Assembly (NCBI GenBank): GCA_011033025.1
Contig: WFMF01000072.1
Coordinates: 186,001 to 250,000 of the forward strand
Reading direction: 5' to 3'
Length of the DNA: 64,000 bases
DNA from: Beroe forskalii
Lineage: Eukaryota > Ctenophora > Nuda > Beroida > Beroidae
The translations under genes were made by a program, and so were the position numbers. The notes beneath the pieces are model-generated. The model was not told the DNA's origin. It saw only the letters and a program-made list of their open reading frames with translations, and searched no databases. Shown one piece after another: positions 1 to 13,600 of the stretch. Positions within the stretch are counted from its first letter, which is position 1. The number at the start of each line of letters is the position of its first letter.

Positions 1-5
1 TTCAG

Positions 6-1671
6 GTACCTGTTACCCAGTACACCAGAGTATTTCTACACTCATGCTGTGTTGATCACCACCCAATTCATTCTTTGGTATGTGACTATGTGACCCTTCC
101 AAACGCTAGTTAGGTGTTTCATTAAACCACACTGCCTTCTAGCCTTGATAGGACTCTCCCTCGCAATACCACTGGAATATGTCGCAAAGTTACTGGGGAC
201 TGGGGGAGTGGGACCACCCCTAAATTTCAGTGTATGACCCCTCTATTCCAGTATCTAAAACCGCTCCGCCCCCTCTATTTCAGTGTGCCCCTCCACCCCT
301 TTATTTCATCATCTAATCATCTAACACCACCTCAGGTTCTCCTACTTCATGTGTAGAACAGTACATCCTGGCTACGTGCCCCCGAATGACCCAGAGTACG
401 AGGAAACTATGACTAAGATCAACAACTTCTCCCTACAGCACGAAGGTAGTTTTATCTGACGGCTTTCTGATCATAGCTTTGCAGTTTTAATCGAGTTCCT
501 TATGCAGAAAAATTATTATAAACAAAAGCAATGTTTTGGAAATTTGTAATGTATAATTCTTGCCTATTATTTCAACCCGAACCCCTGAAATTCTTTCCCA
601 GGCCCTTTCGGTCCTAACAACCGGATCAAGGACCCGTTTTCCGAACTCTGTCACTCGTGTTGTACCATCCGGCCGCCCCGTGCGAAGCACTGTCGAGTCT
701 GTCAGCGGTGCGTGCTAGTGTTCGACCATCACTGCCCCTATATCTACACGTGTATAGGCTACCGGAATAGGGGATACTTTGCTACCTTCATTGCAGCAGG
801 TTTGGAGGGGGAGTGGTTTTACCCCGGGGTGGTTTTATATGTATGGGGCTGGAATTTGAGGGGGTTTTGTGATGTTTCTTAATTACTTCTGATATTTTTT
901 CAATCAAAGTTGAACAGTTGAACACTAAATGTGATCAGTTCACCAGTAAACCAGCGCATGAGTTCATTGTCAACGTACGTGCTGATTTGTCAATGCCAAT
1001 CAGTCCTGTGGGTAAATTAAAACGCCACAGTAACAGGACATTTTTACTTGCTGACGACGATAATCACAAGTTTTTCGAAAGCTTCTGATTACAATTCTCT
1101 CGTATCAATTATAACATTTAAACTCCTGAACACGTTCCCAGGTTTCCTGACGTGTGTGATAGGTCTCTACATGTCCTACATGAGGTGGGACCTGGTAGCA
1201 AGTCCTGCCCTCTGGTTGGGATTCCTGGACTTGATCATATCCTCCGTGGGAACTACTCTCCTCTTCATACAGACTGCTAGAGCGGCCATACGTTAGTTCG
1301 GAGATGTTTTAGTTTGGAGGAAAATATGTATTGTTCGTCACTGGCCTCTCGACCGAAATTTTGCACTAAAAAAGCTTACTTGCATTTTATTTAGACCATG
1401 GGACAATTATGATATGATTAAAAAGAATTTGAACCAATTCCAATTTCAACCTCTGCAACTCCATACACCCCTGTCAGGTAACGTGACTGTGAACGAGAGT
1501 GTTAACTGGACGAAGTACGATCACTTCAAAGCGGCTAACGGCGCCTTCTCCAACCCCTTTCACCGGGGACTGCTCCGGAATCTACTGGAGTTCTGTCACT
1601 TATTGAGACCCGCGGAACTACCCTACACCAAGAGAACAGTACTTAATAACCGACAGAGTGATTTGGTATGA
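6..1671 (+). CDS. DHHC palmitoyltransferase, 3' exons (ZDHHC13/17-like), 5' end outside window
   Basis: Transfers palmitate to cysteines of target proteins at Golgi or endosomal membranes. Five exons read in one frame: 6-77, 336-445, 602-799, 1142-1291 and 1478-1671 (stop TGA). Phases agree at all four joins (2,1,1,1), with GT donors and pyrimidine-AG acceptors. Exons 1-2 give a hydrophobic segment and a loop with HPGYVPP, like the SDPG loop before DHHC domains. Exon 3 holds the Cys-rich zinc domain (CHSCCTIRPPRAKHCRVC) and the active site DHHCPYIYTCIG. Exon 4 is a transmembrane pair; the last exon carries the SVNWTKYDHFK...NPFHRGLLRN tail, which resembles the ITTNERMN...SPFNHGCVRN tail of HIP14 (ZDHHC17). 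The usual DHHCPW is DHHCPY here. The ankyrin half expected for ZDHHC13/17 would lie upstream, so the subfamily call rests on the tail only. Confidence 0.9.
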
Positions 1672-3795
1672 TTTAGAGGTGGTTTGGTGTGATTTAGTGT
1701 GGTCTAGAAGTCTAGAGTGAGTCAGATCGATTCAGAGCGATTTAGTGAGCAGTAGCCTGATTTAAAGTGAATTAGAGTAAGTATGTTTACATAGTATTTA
1801 TTATTATTATTATCATTGCTTTAGTCAATATGAATAAGGTGAAGTACTATGAATAGTTATAAGGTGAAGTAATATTATATCAGTCTAATAATTGATATTT
1901 TCATATATCGACTAATCGATGCATCTCTTTGCTCCAGCATAATTATTATTTCATTAAAATCATTTTGTACAGAACGTGATATTATATTGTTCGAGTGATT
2001 GTACTCTAACGTTTTGTGTGGGTACTTCTTTGCGCTAATGCCCATATTATGTAAGGTGTAATTTGAGAGTTATCAGAACTTCCTGCGTTTTAGAGTAATA
2101 TTTAGCTATCATTTATCAGTTATTTTTACTTGAATATGTTATATTTTTACTGAAGTATTGTAGTTATACTGTAATCGGTTATATTAAGTAATTGTTCGCT
2201 TTCTATGTTCGTGTCTTATGGTAACTTTATAGTAGTTTTAGTTAGTTTGTACTAGTTTATGAATGCTCAGTTGTATTATATTATTGTGTTATTGTGTTAG
2301 AGCAACTCAAGACATAACCTTCACTCCTTTGAAGGGTAAAGGGATATTAAGTTAGATTTGAATTCTTGCCGAATCTAAGTGATCAGTTTAGGACTCCTAT
2401 AAAGCTATAGTAAAGCCATTAATTTTCGCGAGGCATTAATTTTGAATATTCGAAAAAAGAAAATGAAAATATCGTGAAGTTAATTTTCAATTTTGGATAA
2501 ATTTATATCTGCGTACTTCTTGAGTCAAAACAGTTGAAGATTGGATCGTCATCAAGGCATTATTTTTCAGCTCAAAGTGTCTCATTAGAAACATTAAGCC
2601 CTCAACTAAGTTCGTATCGAAATGACATGCTGTAATGTCTGTTCCATTTAGACGAACAAACTTCATTACTGGGCTTTTGCCTTTATACAATTACCGGCTA
2701 TCAAGGTGTACAGCAATTAGCGAAAATGACGAATACGTACAAGCACTGGTTTATTTTAGGGAATATTGAAATGCGTGAAAATCAAACCGTTTGTTTTTAA
2801 AGAAACGAAAATAGCACCCGCGAAAATATATGGCTTTACAGTATTACCAGTATTTATGTAATGAAATTTTGGAGAAATTTTTAAGTTGAAACTGGGGATT
2901 TTCAAGTTTTACTCTTGTTAACATATGATAATGACGTCATTTCGAAATTTCATGGTGGGTGATGAAATGGGGATTTTTCTGAAAAATCCCCAAATTACAA
3001 CCTTTATAAATAAACCTCCTATAAAAAGTCGATGGATTTGAATATTAGTGCTTGCTTGGTCACGTGACCCAAAACTTTGAACCTATTGACTTCAAGAGTT
3101 GAAACACTCAGTACACGGAGTGTCACCTCCACATTGCATGAACTGATCTTCTAGCCTCCGTTCCATTTCAAACTTAAAAAGTTTTGGGTCACATGACCAT
3201 GCCGACACAACTCAAATAATGTAATACTTTTGTTATGCAGTGATGTTATTGGAGAAATTGTTAGGAAATTTGTAGTCTATGATCAACTCTTGTTGAAATT
3301 ATACTGGAGTACCTATACATATTACATAAGTCGTTTTATTTTAGATTTCATTATGGCTTTATGGTATTGGACATTACATCAATCAATCATCATCAATCTC
3401 CATGATTGAAATAGAATTGTCAATCTTTATACACTGTAAATCGATGGCCCAGACATGCTAGAAGTGGAAAATATCCCTCTGCTATTCTGTTGAGATGGTG
3501 ACGCTTCTGCTGTTGGAAAACTGTTTTTCATGAATGAAGAATAGAAAATAATGTTTTAAATTTTTCTTTGCTAAATCTATGCAACCTACTGATCATTTTC
3601 ATTTTTCCTCTATTTAAAAATAAAGCTGTCCAATTTGGGTACTAACGACTTTAAATTTGAGTCCTAGGATGGCGTGAAGTTCTTTCACTTGACGTCATCA
3701 TGATTCATTGAAGCTCAAGAGAAGTTCACCTAAGACGAAGTGAAGCTCTTGATAAAGTAATTAATTTAAGGTGAAGTCGGAGAGGTTGTTTAGCG
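1672..3795. other. Intergenic AT-rich spacer with a foldback repeat
   Basis: No coding signal found between the DHHC stop and the UBR5 start. An inverted repeat pairs 3057-3081 with 3177-3202 (GTCACGTGACCCAAAACTTT and its complement with one change). The block at about 2890-3010 (AACATATGATAATGACGTCA, then a GGGGATTTTTC/GAAAAATCCCC hairpin) is related in inverse orientation to about 57510-57600, so this is probably an old MITE. The UBR5 promoter should lie in the 3' part, but I see no motif worth calling. Confidence 0.5.
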
Positions 3796-4669
3796 ATGCG
3801 GATCTACACGATTGAGCAGAAGCAGTCACAGACGACACTTCAAGCAAATCTGAAGTGAGTTGAACTGGAGGTGATTATATCTATTTCTGTTTATGTTTTC
3901 TGGGCGGCAGGGAATGTAATATCGTGTGGAATTTTAGGTTTTTATGAGTAATTAGTAATGAGCATACATTTCACTGTCACTTAGCTTAAGTTAGATTGTA
4001 TTTTTTTAGAAATATTAAGATTTTAATGAATGTTGTTAATAAGTTAATAATTTAGCTACAGTAAAATATATAATTTTCCAAGAAAATAGTAAATTATGAT
4101 ATTCTTTGCAAGGTGGTTGTGTTATCAATGCCATTCATGATGCCAAATAAAGTCCGACTATTTTGGCATTTTCAGGGTTGTGTTATGATTCATGGTCCAA
4201 AAGAATTCCAACTATTTCCACATATTCAGGGTTGTGTTATCGATATCGTGTGACACCAGTTCGAACTCCTACTCCAGTAAGAACACTGTGGATATCGATG
4301 AGAGCAAGATAAAGAGTATCAAGATCGGAGGGAACTTCATTGCATACCTCACTGTCGATGGACAGGTTTTTGCTCCCTTAATTTCACTAACATTATTTGG
4401 GGAAAAAACTTCATCAAAATGTACTAATGTAGGTTTGAAATACTTGAAGAAGGTATTTTAGGCTTTTTGTAACTGAATTTTGTGACTTTAAAACGACCTC
4501 AGATACGAATTCACAGACATATGCCGATGAGATAAGCTCATGATAATATGTTTATCTCCTTCTCCCGACAGGTTTTTGCCGTGTATTACAACGTCAAGGA
4601 AAACCCCACGACCTCTACAACTACCCTTCCTCCCAATATCCTGGAGTCCCAGACTGATGCTAGACACAG
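3796..4669 (+). CDS. UBR5: UBR5 exons 1-3: N-terminus, first propeller strand
   Basis: Exons 3796-3854 (ends phase 2), 4230-4365 and 4572-4669. The protein runs from [10 protein letters not shown] to [22 protein letters not shown], matching human UBR5 IKQCVVGPNHAAFLLEDGRV. Intron 2 (4366-4571) is bounded by a 13 bp direct repeat, GACAGGTTTTTGC, covering both splice sites. Exon 2's acceptor and first bases (GGTTGTGTTAT) recur at 4176 and about 4112. Exon 3's end plus donor recurs 32 bp downstream (copy ends 4701). Confidence 0.85.
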
Positions 4670-7600
4670 GTACGTGATCCCAGAACTGACGCTGGACACA
4701 GGTATGTGATCGCAGAACTGGTTTGAAGTGTTATTTGTTCAGTGTCATTATTAACTATTAAGCGGTTAGCGTTCCGCTCAGACAGCTATGTTGTTATTTT
4801 CTTTGTTTGCCAGAGTAAATTATGATATTCTCTTATATTTAAGTGAACTCGTTTAGTTCGTAATTGTTGATACAAGTGGGGCTATGTTAGATGGTGCTCG
4901 GGAGCACGTTCATGGTGCTCGGAGCACGTGACAGGCTTTGTAACATATACCTCTCACGTGGGGTATCTTAATTAGATTGACAAGTACCCAGGGTCCGGGT
5001 GACTTCCTGCAATAGATGCGCGCATAATATGCAACGTGCATATAATTTGAAATTCGCGCTGATCTCTTCGCGGTTAGAGAAGGGGCTGATTCAATTACTG
5101 GCTCAACGTACGTCGTACACCCATAAACAATTGTTACATTGTATTTACTGTGATAAACTTGATACCTACACACTACATCTTTTATATGATACCACACCAT
5201 GTAACGCAGAGCTCAACACAGCTTCTTTGTACACCGTTCTGGAAGACAAGTCCTGCAGAAATACGAAAAATTTTGAAAACAAAATATCCAACTATAAAAT
5301 AATGGACGATAAAAACCTCTGGCATTTGGTATTTATACTACTAATAACACCCGACAGCGAATATCACATCATGCTCGAAAGTCGAAAGTGATTTTTGACG
5401 TCTATATTTTCGTATCATTCAACGTTTTCAACTTATCTTACTTAAGCTCTTATGATATGATACCAAGATCCCTCGAAATCCCGTGCATATGGAGTGGTTT
5501 TGGGTACTTTGGGACCATTTCGAAACAATTTAGACGTGGCGACAATTTTTATTTCAATGCCGCCACCCATTTTGGGCCCTTTTTGCATAGCCCAAAAACA
5601 GAAAACGACAATAAATCCGAATTCGGCATATATAGTCTAATGCGTTACATTTATGGTAAATTGCTTCGAGAAACACGATGAAACCAACTATTTTTCTTTC
5701 CGAGGCTCCTGTCAGGAGAAAGATGACCACGCCCACTTTTTAGCTTGCATGAAGGCTGTTATGAGTCTATAGAATGAGTACCTTGTGATACATCGAACTT
5801 GTAGATAATTGACTGGAGTTAAACATGATGCTACCAACTGTTCTTCACTCCAAGGTTCCTGTCAGTAGGAAACGACAGGTTAACCAAAACCGAAATATCG
5901 GTTAACCGGGCATTTTCAGCCAACCGAAACCGTAACCGGATATATTGAGAAATGGTAACCAGTCGATTGCTACCTGTCAGGAGACAAGGTGACCACGCCC
6001 ACTAATTGGGCTTGCCATAAGGCTGATTTTTGAGATATATCACTATTATGGAATGAGTATCATGTGATACATCAAACTTAGGTATATACTAAATATAAAC
6101 CCTATATAGTAGTCTCACGACAGGTTTAGACCGATTTAAAGGGTAGTACTATATCCGTAGAGTCGTGTTACTACACGCGTTTTATATCATGTGTTTGTTA
6201 TGACACACTGTAATTTAATACCATTTTAAATGCAAAACTATGCGACCTTTGCTTTTGCGTTACAAAAATGTGCATATCTCCGAGGTTTTTTGAGCAAACT
6301 TGATGAAACTTTCAGGATATTTAGAGCTCGATGAAAGCAACATCTCAGTGAAGTTTAGATTCATTTTTGAGCTCCAGAAGCGGAGTTATGACCGAAAAGA
6401 CAGTTTTTAAGCGATAACTTTAAACTAAAAAACCGGTTTATTTGCCATATCTCAACTTCTGAAGCTCAACAAGAATTGCGCCTGCCGGCGCATTTGTTGT
6501 GCCCGTTGTTCCCGTATGCAGGCGCTTGATTTCCTGTTCCCTCGGGCTGGTATAAAAACACGCCGTCATTTGATCGTCGACCATTGTCCGTCTCATTTAC
6601 TGACATGATAAGTCGACGATAAAACACAACTATCAAGTGTCACATCGCAATGCCAAAGTACCCACATCATTGAATCAATTTTTATAAATATTTCATTCAT
6701 AAGTATAGACTGAAAACAATAATTGCGCTCGTTTTCTCTAACATAGGCGAGCGCTTACATTTCATGAAACAATAAAGTTCGTACGTGGTCACAAATCGCA
6801 CGTGCATTTTATTGCGCGCACAACACCTGCCGTGTTCTGTTTGCGCGCAACACCTGCCATGTTCTGTTTGCGCGCGTACCCATTCATTCTTGGTTGTTTC
6901 CTTTTGAGTTTTGTGCGACATCTCGTGCTCACATTAAGCGTCGCGCATTATCCAGCGTTTCCATTGATGACAATAATTATATCATACGAAATCGCATTAT
7001 CTTCTGTCCTTGCAATTTTCTGCAGTTTGAGTTTATGTTGCTCAGCTATCACAGTCAGAGCTCACTTTAGAATAAAAGCTTGATCGAGGATTTCTCATGT
7101 GACTATTAATATTCAACCAAATGCAATGCATTTCCTGATCGCGTCGAAATTTGTGATTTTAAGATCAACTGTGCCAACTTGAAGATAAAGAGCTAAAGAG
7201 AAGGATTACTAACCAAGATTGAAGATTCAGATATCGTAAATTCATCAGGTAGCGGGACAAATTTTCATCTCTTACTTTCCTCAGCACAATTGCTAAGATC
7301 AATCATCATTGATCGAACTCAAATTGCTCAATGTAAATTGCCTCCTGCTTAAAGAGAAATGCTAATTTGATCAATCAAAATTTGATGGGGATTTCCAAGA
7401 AAATGGATAGCCATTCATGCACCTCTTGTCATTGACAAGTTTGATGAAATTGAAGAATGACGAAGTTTTTGAAAAAGAATCAATTTTCAAGTTTCAAAAT
7501 TAGGATGGACAGAGCATTGAACCGGAAAACCTGTAAGCTAGCGGCTGCGGTGCACACTGAACAGTATGCCACTACACCAAGCTATATTGGCGCGAGTGAT

Positions 7601-10600
7601 ATTATAAAGGAGCAGTTGAATGCTTGAAAATGGAGCATACATACATACACATTACATACCAAATTGGGTCGCGCGCAGCACCACCACCTATTTCAGATTT
7701 AACAGAACGCGTAAAGGTAGTATACACACAACCCCCACAAAACACGATCTCTGCTAACCTTTTCTCAATGCCTTTTTGTAAAACAAAAACGCGATTGGGA
7801 ACAGGAAAAATGTTAGCTACTCCAGGATTATATTAGTCACATGTTGCCCGTGATATCCTGAAAATTTGATCAAAATTGCTCAAAAAACGGCTGAGTTATG
7901 CGCTTTTTTGTAATGTGTAAACAAGCATTTTGCTTTTTACCATATAAGGTAATGTGTGCTTGTTGTGTACAGGGTGTGTCTTGTGTACACCGTTCGACTA
8001 CTATAGTACTTTAGAGGCTCAAACTCACCGCAGAAATATGATTTAGAGCACTCGGCTCAGCTTCGCTTCGCCTCGCACTCTAAATCATTTAAATGTCTCC
8101 AGCTGCGCTGTCGACATTTAAATATTATATAGAGCCCTGCTTGCGCAGGGCTCTATATTGTCTGCGTGTTCGTCTTACGCCTCTAAAGTACATAAAGAGG
8201 GCCGGGCCGTGAGGCCCGCAATAGGATAGTCTCAAGATGGGACTGCGCCTGCCCTAACTGTCGTGGCGGTGAGGGGTGAGGGTTGGGTGAGATGATTGGA
8301 TGAAATGGGGGTGTGAAAGTGATACATCGAACTTGTAGCTAAATGACACAGAAAGACGATGCAACCAACAATTTTCTCTTCATTGCTCCTGTCAGGAGAT
8401 AAGGTGACCACACTCACTTTTTTGATGATTTTCGGGAGTTAACCGAGGACTAATTCATGAGAAAAATTAATTATGAGTATATGATTTGGGTACCGTGTAC
8501 ACCAATTTTTTTAATTTACCTACAGGCCATAGGTACCATTTGAATACCTTGTAGTAGACTTAATAAAAACATTTTCAGGGTGACCAATCCTTTTATGTAA
8601 TAAATCATCTTCTGTTAACAAGATGGAACCGTGATATGGAGGTACAATTTTACATGCACAAAGATCCAAAATAAGGGAAGAGTAGAAAGGACAGTGGTCA
8701 CTCGAGCTCTCGAAGGAAAAATAGTTTTTGGGTGTATAGTTCTCAGATTGTTGTTCAGCAATGCGAAAGGTTTGCTCAGGCATCAGTAGTGCAAGAGAGT
8801 TTCTTAGGAGTGCAATGGGGCTTCATATACGTGCAATAGCGAAGAACAGGAGAGTCTTGCTCAGAAAACAGGTGTGACAGGGTGCTCAGGAGAAATTGTT
8901 GCTCAAGAGTCGTTCAGTAGTGTGAGAGGACCGTCAGGAGTGTTAGAGGATCATTCAGGAGTGTTAGAGGACCATCAGGAGTGTTAGAGGGTCATTCAGG
9001 AGTGTTAGAGGACTGTCAGGAGTGTTAGATGGTCATTCAGGAGTGTTAGAGGACCGTCAGGAGTGTTAGAGGGTCATTCAGGAGTGTTAGAGGGTCGTTC
9101 AGGAGTACAAGAGGACCGTAAGGAGCGTAAGATGGTCATTCAGGAGTGTTAGAGGGTCGTTCAGGAGTGTGAGAGGGTCGTTCTGGACTGTTAGAGGACC
9201 GTCAGGAGTGTTAGCACACCGTCAGGTGTGTGAGGGTCGTTCAGAACTGTGAGGGTCGTTCAGAACTGTGAGGGTTGTTCAGAAACTGTGAGAAGGTCGT
9301 TAAAGAGATTGAGAGGTTGGTTCAGGAGTGTGAGATTCATGATTATAACATCTAGATAATTGACATAAATTAACACGGGTTTGAATTTCATGAATGTGAT
9401 TTTATATGTTGAAATCTATCCTTGTACCTATCATTAGGTAATTATACCCTACCATCGTATGTAGTTGAAACCGTTGAATGATACGAAAATATAGACGTCA
9501 AAAATCACGTTCGAGCATGACGTGATAATCGCTGTCGGGTGTTATTATAAACTAGCAGGCCCGTTGGGCCTGCTATTAAGCTATTACAATGCTCACTCGG
9601 CGGCGCTACGCGCCGCCTCGTTCACGAATTCTTACCAAAAACCAGTAAGAAGATAGGTCGATAGGAACTGAAGTTGCCGTAGTGCGTTGTCTGATGGTGC
9701 AAATGTTAATGTTGATGTCAAATAAGGAACGACGAAAGTTGCGCCGCGCGCTAGGGTAGGGTAACACTATGACTAACGCAAATTTATTTGACTGATCTTA
9801 CTGTGAATTATCATTTTTCCTTCATTTGTATACTGAATAAAGCTACGTAAGAAACTGAAATGAATAAAGATTAATTTTAGGCCTTGCGTGGTGCGCGCTC
9901 AGACTAAGCACGAAAAATCAAATTCATAATTTTACGCCGCGCAAGTTTGTGACTTGACCTGAAATAACTTTGCAGTTTGCGAGCAGAGTTTCTGCGCGCA
10001 AGATTAAATGCGTGCGCGTTTCGTTAGATCAGCAATTTTGTTTTCCCTTACGTTTGCGTGAAGTGTTCTGAATCGAACTTTGTGAACCTCTAATTAATTT
10101 TGAAACACGTCGATACGTATAACGTACGGATATTCGTTCGATGCGAATTTATTTCATCGCTTGAACTCAGAGATTTTTTGTGATAACTTCCTAAACTTCC
10201 AATAACTGTCGTCCTAAGTATTCCTACATGCATCTAGAACTACAAATTTAAAAGCATCAACATTTAAAAGCAACATCTCGACAGCTTGAATCACTAACGT
10301 GATAGTAACACTACTTTACGAACTACTTTATGTTGCACGTGCGCAAATATCCAACTCCATAGCAACGGCACCTCCTTTCTCCCTTTCGCATTCGTTTCTC
10401 TTGATATTTTCTTGGCAAGATCAAATTTAATTGTGTACGGAAGCACAGACATAATTCACGTGCTCTTACCAAATTATATATAAGACTAGCAGGCCCGTTG
10501 GGCCTGCAAACACACAGCTCACTCGGTGCTGCTACGCAGCACCTCGTTCGCAAATTTTAAACCATTAATACCATTCAAATGGATTGGATACTTTTTACCG

Positions 10601-13600
10601 TATAACATTCCAAACGAAACGAAATGAAATGTTCAACTTTATGAAGGAGCAGAATGGAAAATAGTTCGACGGTTAGTCTTAGTCGTGCCGAACCATTTGA
10701 CTTTTGTTCCGTTTTGATTGCAAGATGATGTTAATTCTGACAACTGATTCTCATGCTGACATTGGACAATTTTGCTTTGGCCACATTGATCCAGGCCAGT
10801 AACTATCTTTGTAACCTGCTACACCTGCTATATTCGACTCGATTGAATTGTACACTTTTGTAAAACTTAAATCGCCAATTTCAAAACTATAGTTACTACT
10901 TAGCTACTGTTATCACCGATACAGCATTAATTAGTAATTATCGACCGACCTCTGCCACAGTTTTATGAAGACAATCCATCTGGAATATCCTCCGTTATTC
11001 ACGTTATGCCCATTCTCCATCTCGAAATCTTGAAGTTGCAGTTAAGTAACGTCTAATTTTCAATAACTACAGCACATCATTAAACAGTAGCAGCGTAATA
11101 GAAAGCACTCGCATAGAACTGATTATAATCTGCACGTGCACAAAATTTAGTTTCCATAGCAACGGCACCAATATGCACCATTTAGCCTTAATTTCTCTTG
11201 ATAATCTCTTGGCAAGGTCAAAAAAATTTACAGAGACGGGAAAAAACCTCGAGTTACCAAATTATATATAAGACTAGCAGGCCCGTTGGGCCTGCTAGAA
11301 TAATATATAAATGGATACATAGCTCACTTGGCGGCGCTTCGCGCCACCTCGTTCGCAAATTTTGAAAAAAGTACAGATTAAACCAAAGGAAGCAATCCAA
11401 TTATTAACTAAAACGAAATTTAATTTTACGAAGGAGCAGAGTGAAAAGTAGCTCGGTTAATCTTAGCTGTGCTAAACCATGTACGTTTTGTTCCGTGTTG
11501 ATTGCAAGATGATGTTAATAATAATTCTGACAACTGATTCTCTTACTGACATTGGAAAATTTTGTTTTCACATTGATCCAGGCCAGGAATGGTCTTCGTA
11601 ATCTGCTACACCTATATCCGACTCGGTTAAATTGTACACTTTTGTAAACCTTTAATTGATATTTACGCTTTTACGGCTAATTTCAAAACTACATTTTCAC
11701 TGACTGAGCATTGATTATCGGCCGACCTCTTCCGCAGTTTTTTTAAACAAACCATCTGAAATATCCTCCGTTATTCGAGTTATGTCCATCTTGATCTTGA
11801 GATCTTGAATTTGAAGTAAAAAGAACGTCAAATTTTCAAAAACTACAGCACAGCATTTAACAGTAGTAGCGTAATAGAAAACACTCGCATAGAACTGATC
11901 ATAATCTGCACGTGCAGAATATCTGTATCCATAGCAACGGCGCGACTTAGCCCGGCTTAGCCTTCGTTTCTCTTGATATCATCTTGGCAAGCTCAAATTT
12001 AATTGTGAACGGAAGCACAAACATTATTCACGTGTGAATTTACTTTATATATAAGATGCCAGAGGTTTTTATCGTCCATTATTCTATAGTTGATATGGAC
12101 AATTTTTTTTCAAAATTTTTCGTATTTCTGCAGGACTTGTCTTCCAGAACGGTGTACAAAGAAGCTGTGTTGAGCTCTGCGTTACATGAGTGTGAAATTT
12201 ATCATATAAAAGATGTAGTGTGTAGGTATCAAGTTTATCACAGTAAATACAATGTAGTGTTTACATGGGTGTACGACGTACGTTGAGCCAGTAATTGAAT
12301 CAGCCCCTTCTCTAACCGCGAAGAGATCAGCGCGAATTTCAAATTATATGCACGTTGCATATTATGCGCGCATCTATTGCAGGGAAGTCACCCGGACCCT
12401 GGGTACTTGTCAATCTAATTAAGATACCCCACGTGAGAGGTATATGTTACAAAGCCTGTCACGTGCTCCGAGCACCATGAACGTGCTCCGAGCACCCGTC
12501 TATTTATAGCCCACTTGTATCAACAATATAAGAGGAATATACCTTAGTGGTAGAAATTAAGAAGTGTATTTATTAAGGACGTACTAATTAAGAAGTGTAC
12601 TAATTAAGGCAGTAAAATTTCTCCAAAAATCAGGCAAATCTAGGACTAAATTTCACGTCGTTTCACCAATTTTCAGCCAAAAATACTGATATGAAAACAA
12701 GAAGAGGGCAGATTTTTCCATTGAATTCAATCTATTTGGAATCTATGAAATAGACAAAAGTAAAACTAGGCGTTATAGAGAAACAGATTAGCAAACGGGT
12801 CAATGAGCATCCTAGAGTCAACACCATGTTCTTTGCAACGTTTCACTGGAAGATGTGCAGGAAGACGAAGAAGCTGAAGAAATGCCTATAATTTTTTCGA
12901 GTGACAATTGTTTATCATATCAAATTTGATTTTGTCTGCACTAATGCTTTCACTGAAAAATTCTGAACCTGTATTGAGAGAAAATAGAATGCTTAATATT
13001 GTAGTGAAAGAAAAGATAGGTATAAATGTATAAATCTTTACTTTAACAAAATTTTCTAAAATTTTGGTATTGTACAAATTACGGTAGGTAGAAATTAAGA
13101 TTTGTAGAATTTAAGGAGTGTACTATTTAAGGTAGTAAAATCGCTTACTGCCTTAAATAGTACACTTCTTAATTTCTACCACTAAGGTAATCAGAATTTG
13201 CTCAAATCAATTGAAACAAGGCGACTCTTGAGTATAATCTCACTGAAGCAACTATAGGATGTGTGTGAAATACTTAATATGGCCCAATTCATTGAGCTCC
13301 CTAAACGACTCACCAAACGACCCAACATTTCAGACCGAGGTCTCCGTCCAGGAAGAAGTCTCGTAAGTCAGGCACTAGAGAGCGGGTGGACAGTCTCCTT
13401 TCCGGTTCGTACAGATCACTGGCATTAGGTATCTATCTGATATATCGGACACTGCCGATTGTACGACTATTACTAAATTCATCGATATCTTCGGGTTGTT
13501 TTTCGAGTGGTTGATTGCCTCTCGTACGGGCGGAAAAATATAAATATATTAAGAATGATATCAAGAATAGCTGTTGATGCAGGAGAGAGGATAGATTTCG

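Larger units (their letters stand above)
4863..12527. mobile_element. 7.7 kb non-coding element with about 465 bp terminal inverted repeats
   Basis: Left arm 4863-5325 is the near-perfect reverse complement of right arm 12056-12527. Both begin ATTGTTGATACAAGTGGG and soon carry GGTGCTCGGAGCAC palindromes (two in a row at 4893 and 4914). A further inner segment at about 5340-5440 pairs with about 9475-9548. No transposase is recognisable. The interior holds older repeats, a cloverleaf structure (8007-8190), a minisatellite and three tandem hairpin units. I see no clear target duplication, so the outer boundary may be off by a few bases. It lies wholly within UBR5 intron 3. Confidence 0.75.

Noticed and set aside
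4910..5391. Open frames on both strands in the left arm of the 7.7 kb element
   Set aside because: The homologous right arm (12056-12527) breaks these frames, so they are not selected as protein.
6697..7083. Short frames on both strands in the 7.7 kb element
   Set aside because: No motif; composed of a repeated TGCGCGCAACACCTGCC tract.
8890..9335. Regular 21 bp repeats considered as a CRISPR-like array
   Set aside because: Contiguous diverging units without unique spacers, in a eukaryotic intron.
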